Shown here one piece after another: positions 57,861-64,000 of a stretch of 64,000 nucleotides of DNA. Position 1 is the first letter of the stretch. The number at the start of each line of letters is the position of its first letter. This DNA is from Aquarana catesbeiana. Taxonomy: Eukaryota > Chordata > Amphibia > Anura > Ranidae. The position numbers were made by a program, and so were the translations under genes. A model generated the notes under the pieces. That model had not been told where the DNA came from. It worked only from the letters and a program-made list of their open reading frames with translations, and made no database searches. Where the stretch lies: assembly GCF_042186555.1 (NCBI RefSeq), contig NC_133329.1, forward strand, positions 76,028,557-76,092,556, given 5' to 3'.

Positions 57861-58320
57861 CATAGGCAGTCATAAATTAAAGACTGTGTAAATTCCAGAA
57901 AATGTACCCTAGTTTGTAGGCGCTATAACTTTTGCGCAAACCAATAAATATACACTTATTGACATTTTTTTTACCAAAGACATGTGGCCAAATACATTTT
58001 GGCCTAAATGTATGACTAAAATTGAGTTTATTGGATTTTTTTTAGAACAAAAAGTAGAAAATATCATTTTTTTTCAAAATTTTCGGTCTTTTTCCGTGTA
58101 TAGCGCAAAAAATAAAAACGGCAGAGGTGATCAAATACCATCAAAAGAAAGCTCTATTTGTGGGAAGAAAAGGACGCAAATTTTGTTTGGTTACAGCATT
58201 GCATGACCGCGCAATTAGCAGTTAAAGCGACGCAGTGCCAAATTGTAAAAAGTGCTCTGGTCAGGAAGGGGGTAAATCCTTCCGGGGCTGAAGTGGTTAA
58301 ATAAAGATTGTAAAAAAAAA

Positions 58321-58336
58321 AAAAGGGAAGAAATTC
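58321..58336 (+). repeat. Right target-site duplication of the L1
   Basis: Identical to 49072-49087. Confidence 0.9.
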
Positions 58337-58722
58337 CACACATGCAGAAGGTGTTTCTGGGGAAGTTACTGGACTTCTGCATGTCGCATAATTCTTTTTG
58401 GTACCATGATCAGTTCTTCTCTCAGCAGGTGGGCGTGGCGATGGGAGCAATATTTGTTGAAATTCTACCGCAGATTTATAGACGATCTCCTGTTTATTTG
58501 TGAGTGATCTGAGGAATCTGCGGTGGAATTTCTGACACATCTAAATAGCAATACCAATAGTATTGCGTTGGATTACCAAATAAGTGACGTAACGGTGAAC
58601 TTTTTGGATGTGACTATTATGAAGACTCAGACTCAGTACAAATTAAGCACCAAGGTTTTTTTCAAGCCAACGGATAGAAACAGCTATTTATCCATCAGGA
58701 GTGGACATCATCCTGCTTGGAT
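58337..58722 (+). pseudogene. Penelope-like element PLE2, second segment
   Basis: Continues the RT where 49087 stopped: HNSFWYHDQFFSQQVGVAMGA, an internal deletion, then KFYRRFIDDLLFI with the catalytic Asp pair (about 58470-58500), then EFLTHLNSNTNSIALDYQIS and FKPTDRNSYL. An in-frame TGA follows the catalytic motif. Ends at HHPAW, where PLE3 is inserted. Confidence 0.88.
58713..58722 (+). repeat. Left target-site duplication of PLE3
   Basis: CTGCTTGGAT, repeated at 63923-63932. The PLE2 reading continues across it. Confidence 0.8.
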
Positions 58723-59014
58723 CAGGAAATAGGGTAAAAAGAGGGATCAGAGCAAGGACCTCTCCAATAATGTCCTGCCTCTTTTACAAAAACAACGGAC
58801 TATTACGGTACCATAAGAAAAGACTTGAGTTAAAAAAGCATAAATTTATTTCAAAACATAATAAAAAAGTCCAAAAGGGGACATCATTTGTACATATTCA
58901 TAACATGACATGCATAGACAATAATAATTGTTTCACAGCATTGTTGATACTAAGTTGGTATAGCTAATGCCCACACAAATATGTGGACAGAAATTGTATG
59001 GTGTGATACTTGCA

Positions 59015-59055
59015 GACGTGACCTCTACGTTTCGCGGTCACAGCCGCTTCTTCAG
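59015..59055 (-). ncRNA. Hammerhead ribozyme motif in PLE3 3' region
   Basis: Minus strand: CTGAAGA, helix II GCGG/CCGC with loop CTGTGA, GAA, helix III ACGT/ACGT with loop AGAGGTC, then C, giving a GTC cleavage site. All core positions match the CUGANGA...GAA...NUH consensus. Helix I flanks (ACGCCTC and TGCAAGT) do not pair well, so self-cleavage is uncertain. Type I hammerheads are known from Penelope pseudo-LTRs. Confidence 0.55.
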
Positions 59056-59394
59056 GAGGCGTCTAACAGTATATAGTCTATGAGGATAAAGAACAATACA
59101 GTATCAACATAGTAAAACATACATGATTTTACAAAAAGTACATAGTTGATATTGGAGAATATATCTGAAATTTGAAGTTTAAAAATTGCACTCACCAAAC
59201 TATAACCATAACGGTTCTCTGGAGCGATATTTGTGAGACGCCCTCACGAGGCGTTCCCCCGGGGGCGGGCCAGGGAGGCAAATTAAGGTAATGCTATTGT
59301 AAAAAATTCAGTGGGATAAGGTTTTAAACAATCAGTCGGTATGTCTAAATAGAGAACACCCGGGAGTGTTGGAGTGGGGGTGAAGGGATAAGTG

Positions 59395-59880
59395 CTAGGG
59401 GAAATGGCTGGAAAGACAAAGAGAGAGAGGGAGGATTCTAGGAGGGGGACAGAGAGGGAAAAGAGAAAAAAAAAAAAAAAAGAGCAGGGAAAAAGGGGGA
59501 AAAGAAAAGGAGAGATGAGGTAGGAAGGGACGGGAACCGTGGTGGAAGTGGGGAGGGGGGAAGGGGGAGAGAAAGCGGGGAGAGAGGGGAAAGGGAGGGA
59601 GAAGAGAAAGAACAGGGGAGGGATTGGGGGGAGGAGGGAAAAATGGGAGAAAAAAGGGGGAGGGGAAGGGGAGGAAAAAGGGGGAAAGAAACACAAATAG
59701 AAAGGGTAGAGAGGAAAGAAAGAAGAGAAAGGCAGGAGAGAACAGGGGATGGGGAAAAACAAGAGGAGAGGGAAAAAGGAATGGAAAGGAAAGGGAAGGG
59801 GGGGGGGGAGGAAAGGAGAGGAAAAGGGGGGAAGGGGGTAGGGAAGGGAAAGGGAGTGAGGGATGTGAAATGCAGCAAGT
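59395..59880 (+). repeat. Homopurine tract
   Basis: About 480 bases almost purely A and G on the plus strand (gagagaggg, aaaggggga). Translations in pyrimidine frames give long Pro/Ser/Phe ORFs that are artefacts. Could form triplex DNA. Confidence 0.9.
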
Positions 59881-60229
59881 ATCCCTACATACCTGGTTAA
59901 GAAACACACAAAATAAACAGAGAGAAAGTTGTAGATGGTAAAAGCATTTTTACCTATCGTTGTTATGATAAAACCCAGACCTAAAGGCTGCTGACACCCA
60001 GATTAACGTGGGTGGCCAAAACGCCACACCATGTCGTCGCAAGGAATCACTATAAGGGATATAAACCCATGGAAGAGAGGTTAAGAGTAGGCACATATGG
60101 TAAACTCTTTTTCATGTTTAGCAGGGTGGGGGGGAACACACAGAGGTGATGGGTAATCCTATCCTGCATAAAGACTGTACAATAAGTACTTACAGGGTTT
60201 CCAGGTAGCGTTGATGCGGTGCTGGGTGT

Positions 60230-60460
60230 CCATCAGACGCTGTAAGCAGCTAGGTCTGGGCATCTTAAATGCCTCCAACCCGGAAGTTCAAACGGCGGAA
60301 AGAACCGTCGCATACACTTCCGGGTCCGATCCTCCACTATTGCGCAGGCGGGGGCACTGTGTCCAGCGCAGGCGCATAGCTCAACATTGGCCAGTGCATA
60401 GGCACTGGTCAAAACGAAGCGGCGGCTGAGCTCAGAAGAGCCCAGGCTACCGCCGGAGGA
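60230..60460 (-). promoter_or_regulatory. GC-rich promoter-like block in PLE3 3' region
   Basis: Contains two NRF1-like sites (ttgcgcaggcg near 60339 and gcgcaggcgcat near 60365) and ETS-like CCGGAAG/CTTCCGG near 60280-60320, without TATA. Such sites are common in GC-rich vertebrate promoters; as Penelope pseudo-LTRs can lie at both ends, promoter activity is a reasonable inference, not shown. Confidence 0.35.
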
Positions 60461-60993
60461 ACGCAAGCCCGCCACAGGGGGAGAATAAACTCCTCACATC
60501 CCCTCAGAGCAGAATGGCAGGTGCAATTAAGTAATCATTAAGGTGCACATGATGTTTCAAAACAATAAACTGGGAGGGGGGGAGGCGGTGTGTGGTCTCC
60601 AGCAGCGGGACCGCCCACAGCTGCGGAGGCATGCATCGCAGCCCGTCCCAGGACAGTATATAACAATTGCAATCTGTATATACATAACTTAACTGAAACA
60701 GCAAGTCATCTACTGGAATAATGAAATCAGCCACAAACAAAAACATTGAAAAACATTGACTAAATAAATAAAGAGTCCACCAGTATATGGTCCTAAGGAA
60801 AAAACCTGAAGTCTGATAAAGTTCAAAGGATTTTACTGAATGCGATAATTGATGTACTTAGTTATATGAATGTAAACACAAACGATTTTTTATTTTTTAT
60901 TTATTATTGATTTGTTATTGTTGGAGATCCCTTATGTATAAATGGTTGAGCTACGGCAGGGACTGGGGAAAAAGGAAACGAATTATAACTAGA

Positions 60994-62964
60994 TTATTCA
61001 AGGAAATATTTATATGAATGTGTCTCATTAATACCAGGAGGGACACATGCATTAAGTCGCTCAATCCACAAGGATTCACGTCTTAAAATTTTGCGGTCCC
61101 AGTTGCCCCCTCGGGGGTCTTTCGGGACAACGTCTAATACTGTAAACCGGATATAATCCAGATTGAAACGATGATAGATGCCAATATGGCGGCCCACGGT
61201 GGTGAGCTTGCCATTCGTAGAGGCATATAGATGGTCCCCCAGTCTCTGCCGTAGCTCTCTAATTGTCTTCCCCACATAAAAGGCGCTACACACGCAGGTC
61301 ATAAGGTAAATGACACCACGTGTGCCACAATGGGCCGAATGTTTGGGGACAAACATTTCCCCATTGGGAAGTAAAAAGTGTTGTCCTTCTTGGATCCAGG
61401 GGCAATGTGGACAGTTGCCACATTTGTATGTGCCTCTGGGTTGCGATGGGCCAGGGGAAGGAATCCTGTAATGACTGTGTGTTAATCTATCCCTTAGAGA
61501 AGTGGCCCTTTTAAAGACCAAGTCAGGGGTGGGTTTAATATATTTTTTGAGGACATGGTGGTCGGTTAAGATATGCCAATGACTTGACAATATTTTTCGT
61601 AATTGCTGGTGGTGGGTGGAGAATTTAGTAATAATCTTGGTCGTATAAGGTTGTTTAGGACGAGGAGGGCCATATAATAATGTTTGTCGGTCTAAGGCCA
61701 AAGCCTTGTTGAAAGCTTTTCTCAGTACGGTACGTTTATAGCCTCTCGCCAACAATCGTGTGCGGAGAGCATTCGCCTGTTTGTAGAAATCCCCGTCCTC
61801 TGTGCAGTTTCTTCTCAGTCTAAGATACTGAGCAAAAGGAATACTGCGAACCAGAGGACGGGGATGAAGACTAGAGGCGTGCAACAAGGTGTTGCCTGCA
61901 GTGGGTTTGCGATAAAGGTCTGTGGTTAGGTGACCGGTAGAATCCTTAGTAATCAAAACGTCTAGAAATGGGATGCTTAGTCTGTCATGGGAAAAGGTGA
62001 AATGGAGGTTGAATGAGTTAATGTTTAGCTCTGCAATAAATGTCTGTAAAAATTGCTCAGTGCCTGTCCAAATGACCAAAAGGTCATCAATAAACCTAAA
62101 CCATCCCAAGACATGGTCCAAAAATGGTTCCATGAGGTCGTCACTGAAGACCATTCGTTCCCAACCGCCAAGATATAAATTCGCGTATGAGGGGGCACAA
62201 GATGTGCCCATTGCAACGCCTTGGATTTGAAGATACATTTGATCCATAAATAAAAAGTAATTTCTGGTCAAAATAAATTCTAAAAGTTTTAAGATGAAGG
62301 TATTAGTGGGCCAGGTGTGATGGTCTTGTTCCATCAGAAAGGAGCCAGCCATCCGGACGCCCTGCTCGTGGGGGATGCTTGAGTACAAGGCCTCAACATC
62401 AATAGCCACGAGGAGGGCGTCCGGAGGGATCTGGATCCCCTCGATGTGTTTCAACAGGTCGGTTGTGTCCCTGATATAAGAAGGTAGTCTCATAACATGA
62501 GGTAAAAGAAAAGTATCCACCAATCTGCTGGCGTTCTCCGTTAGGGAACCCTTCCCAGAGACAATGGGTCGACCTGGGGGTACGGAAAGGTTTTTATGAG
62601 TTTTTGGTAAGGCATAAAATGTGGGAGTACGTGGGTATTGTACATTGATGAATTTATAGGTGTCGTCATCGATGAGGCCCTCAAGGAAGGCCCCACCGAT
62701 GAGTCCCCTAAATTCATCAATGGTTTGTTGAATGAGGTGGTCTTCAATGGGTAGATACCAGTTAGAGTTGGAAAGGATATCAAGACACATGGTCTGATAT
62801 TGATGGTGAGTCATCAACACCAGGTTGCCACCTTTGTCAGATTGCTTTATGACTAAATTGGTGTTTTTTTGTAATTTGGTAACCGCTCGAAATTGTTGTC
62901 GGGTCAAATTAGAGGGTGATGTCTGCCATCGTTCTTTTTTAAGGGAAAGAATACATTCATGCAA
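60994..62964 (-). CDS. PLE3 reverse transcriptase-GIY-YIG endonuclease, open frame
   Basis: 656-residue open frame, MHECILSLKK to HSYKYFLE. RT motifs: IKQSDKGGNLVLM (39-51), FYALPKTHK (116-124), AIDVEALYSSIP (187-198, catalytic D189), QGVAMGTSCAPSYANLYLG (248-266), WFRFIDDLLVIW (288-299, D293 and D294). FLDVLITKD and RLRRNC (382-387) are the Penelope-specific thumb region. A Cys-rich linker (KCGNCPHC, 514-521) precedes the GIY-YIG nuclease: VIY (551-553), YVG (563-565), R574 and E630 in RRESLWIERL. No stop or shift within the frame. The start shown is an internal Met: coding sequence continues upstream in the same frame (IKSKAFPDLLTCPSIWAF) and is split from the N-terminal region by a shift near 63045. 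Catalytic residues look intact, but the N-terminus is broken, so mobility is unlikely. Neptune-like placement is inference. Confidence 0.93.
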   Translation of the reverse strand: MHECILSLKKERWQTSPSNLTRQQFRAVTKLQKNTNLVIKQSDKGGNLVLMTHHQYQTMCLDILSNSNWYLPIEDHLIQQTIDEFRGLIGGAFLEGLIDDDTYKFINVQYPRTPTFYALPKTHKNLSVPPGRPIVSGKGSLTENASRLVDTFLLPHVMRLPSYIRDTTDLLKHIEGIQIPPDALLVAIDVEALYSSIPHEQGVRMAGSFLMEQDHHTWPTNTFILKLLEFILTRNYFLFMDQMYLQIQGVAMGTSCAPSYANLYLGGWERMVFSDDLMEPFLDHVLGWFRFIDDLLVIWTGTEQFLQTFIAELNINSFNLHFTFSHDRLSIPFLDVLITKDSTGHLTTDLYRKPTAGNTLLHASSLHPRPLVRSIPFAQYLRLRRNCTEDGDFYKQANALRTRLLARGYKRTVLRKAFNKALALDRQTLLYGPPRPKQPYTTKIITKFSTHHQQLRKILSSHWHILTDHHVLKKYIKPTPDLVFKRATSLRDRLTHSHYRIPSPGPSQPRGTYKCGNCPHCPWIQEGQHFLLPNGEMFVPKHSAHCGTRGVIYLMTCVCSAFYVGKTIRELRQRLGDHLYASTNGKLTTVGRHIGIYHRFNLDYIRFTVLDVVPKDPRGGNWDRKILRRESLWIERLNACVPPGINETHSYKYFLE

Positions 62965-63020
62965 AAAAGCCCAGATGGAGGGGCAGGTCAGTAAGTCAGG
63001 AAAAGCCTTGGACTTTATTT

Positions 63021-63922
63021 TTAGAGGAGTTTTGGGAATAGGATATTGGGATCGGGAAGTACTAGTCGTTTGACAGATCGTGGGAGGTCGGAATTGCCAT
63101 CTAAGGGATCCGACTCGACCATTCCCTCATCAAGGAGTAGCATGAGATCTCTTAGTGCTCTGGACTCTGCTATTGTGAAATTTTTGGTCCTTTCGGCTAG
63201 TTCCTTTTCCAGGTTAGCACGTTTGCGATCAGGGTCAAACATGTAATTGAAAGTCAGTTTGCGGGCAAACAGGTAAAGATCTTTGATTGTCTCATATATA
63301 TCGATTGGTTCCGAGGGACAGAAACCTAGGCCCAAATGAAGGACCTGTTCCTCCTCCGGAGTCAGTCGGTAAGATGTAAGATTTATAATGTTCAAGGAAT
63401 GAGATTCATTGTCATTGGTGGGAGTGGTTATTCGTGGGATGTGCTTGGGGTTGGGGTCTTCTGCACAAACATGTCCAGATTCCCTTGTTTGGAGGGCTCC
63501 GGACCTGGTTGTACTAAAAAACCGGGCTGTGATAGGAGTGTTTGGATATTCGGTTGTAGGAGTTTAGGGATAATGTTATGTAGGGTAGAGTGGAGAGACC
63601 CCGTGGAGGGGGTCTGTCCACTTGGCCTAGGCGTTTGTGGTGCTTTTGGTGCTTTGCCGTGTGATTTTCCTCTTTTAGGGTGTTTAGTGGTTGGGTTGTC
63701 CCCAGTAAGAGACCTCTTACGAGGGGCACCTAGTGTTCGTGATAAAGTGGGGCGGGTAGTGATCTGTGAAGATACAGAGGATATTGATGAATCAGATTCC
63801 GTATAATCTGTTGCCATTGAGGCTGAAAATTGTCGATTTTGACGTTTATGTTTATGAGGAGATGATTTGCCAGACCATTTGTATGCATAACCCTCCATAA
63901 ATGCCAATTTATCCTGGGAAAA
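63021..63922 (-). pseudogene. PLE3 N-terminal region, frameshifted
   Basis: Two frames: 63428-63922 (Ser/Thr/Pro and Lys-rich, starts QDKLAFMEGYAYKWSGKSS at the element edge) and 63021-63395 (NIINLTSYRLTPEEEQVLHL, GLGFCPSEP, then TIKDLYLFARKLTFNYMF). The second is the conserved segment upstream of Penelope RT. Shifts near 63430 and 63045 separate the parts. The two frames could also reflect a natural programmed arrangement, but simple decay is more likely. Confidence 0.8.
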
Positions 63923-63932
63923 CTGCTTGGAT
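63923..63932 (+). repeat. Right target-site duplication of PLE3
   Basis: Same 10 bases as 58713-58722. Confidence 0.8.
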
Positions 63933-64000
63933 AAAGAATATTCCTAAGGGACAGATGCTGAGGGTTAGACGCAATTGTACTGAACCCGAAGATTATTATG
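63923..64000 (+). pseudogene. Penelope-like element PLE2, third segment
   Basis: Reads AWIKNIPKGQMLRVRRNCTE and PEDYY, the motif that in PLE1 reads IPKGQLIRLRRNC. It picks up exactly where 58722 stopped and runs off the window. Confidence 0.85.

Larger units (their letters stand above)
52774..58300 (+). mobile_element. piggyBac element PB2, internally deleted
   Basis: TTAA at 52774-52777 and 58297-58300; inner ends CCACTTGCCGACC and complement of CCACTTCAGCCCC. Collinear with PB1 from end to end but lacking most of the transposase, the 358-bp duplication and the hAT insertion. The right TTAA overlaps the L1 polyadenylation signal. Confidence 0.9.
49088..58320 (+). mobile_element. 5'-truncated L1 with nested MITEs and PB2
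   Basis: Bounded by a perfect 16-bp duplication and ending in AATAAAG...poly-A. L1-derived parts are about 49088-49091, 50495-51729 and 52233-52773, then the short tail 58301-58320. The remainder is later insertions (49092-50494, 51730-52232, 52774-58300). The duplication starts with AAAA, as expected for L1 endonuclease cleavage at TTTT/A on the other strand. Confidence 0.88.
58723..63922 (-). mobile_element. Penelope-like element PLE3, 5'-truncated
   Basis: 5.2-kb insertion in PLE2 with a 10-bp duplication. The minus-strand coding region runs from 63922 (open at the edge, so truncated inside the first frame) to 60994, followed by a 2.3-kb 3' region with hammerhead-like motif, purine tract and promoter-like GC stretch. 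Confidence 0.88.

Noticed and set aside
59283..59909. 208-residue minus-strand ORF rich in Pro, Ser, Phe and Leu
   Set aside because: It is the translation of a homopurine/homopyrimidine tract; all frames on that strand are open and low-complexity.
63336..63806. 156-residue plus-strand ORF
   Set aside because: Antisense to the PLE3 N-terminal region.

Overview
The window looks like anuran nuclear DNA, probably from a ranid-type frog with a large genome. This is inferred from content: vertebrate TRIM gene architecture, Penelope-like elements with GIY-YIG endonucleases, piggyBac and hAT elements, TTAA-target MITEs, L1-like LINEs, a DIRS fragment, and very low gene density. I see one intact host gene, a single-exon TRIM E3 ubiquitin ligase (RING, two B-boxes, coiled coil, PRY-SPRY) at 12722-14308. 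Almost everything else is transposon sequence, often nested.

Layout. 1-3616 is the 5' part of a Ty3/gypsy retrotransposon on the minus strand (LTR, gag, protease, RT, start of RNase H), decayed by frameshifts. It sits against the 3' end of an L1-type ORF1 (3640-5328, minus). 5430-8607 is a plus-strand Penelope-like element (PLE1) with RT and GIY-YIG remnants and a 3' tail that holds a hammerhead-ribozyme-like motif. 8608-12700 holds small repeats. The TRIM gene follows. 14420-35440 is a mosaic of MITEs, hAT elements, fold-back elements, a Tc1/mariner relic, a DIRS fragment and an L1 RT fragment.

35440-48055 is a 12.6-kb piggyBac insertion (PB1) with TTAA at both ends and a nearly full-length transposase gene that keeps its catalytic Asp triad but carries one stop and one frameshift. 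PB1 itself contains a 3.6-kb hAT element filled with minisatellite, and an array of ~380-bp repeats that begins with an inverted unit. 48200-64000 is a second Penelope element (PLE2) broken twice. The first break is a 9.2-kb, 5'-truncated L1 (49088-58320, 16-bp target-site duplication, poly-A), which in turn holds two MITEs and a second piggyBac copy (PB2). The second break is a 5.2-kb Penelope element (PLE3, minus, 58723-63922, 10-bp duplication) whose 656-residue RT/GIY-YIG frame is still open.

Three themes stand out. (1) At least six terminal-inverted-repeat elements, most with 8-bp duplications typical of hAT, each carry their own unrelated internal tandem repeat, so class II elements seem to be the main hosts of minisatellites here. 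(2) Several hammerhead-like cores lie in or near Penelope sequence. (3) The nested insertions can be ordered in time from target-site duplications and from comparison of paralogous copies (PB2 preserves the empty site of the hAT that entered PB1).
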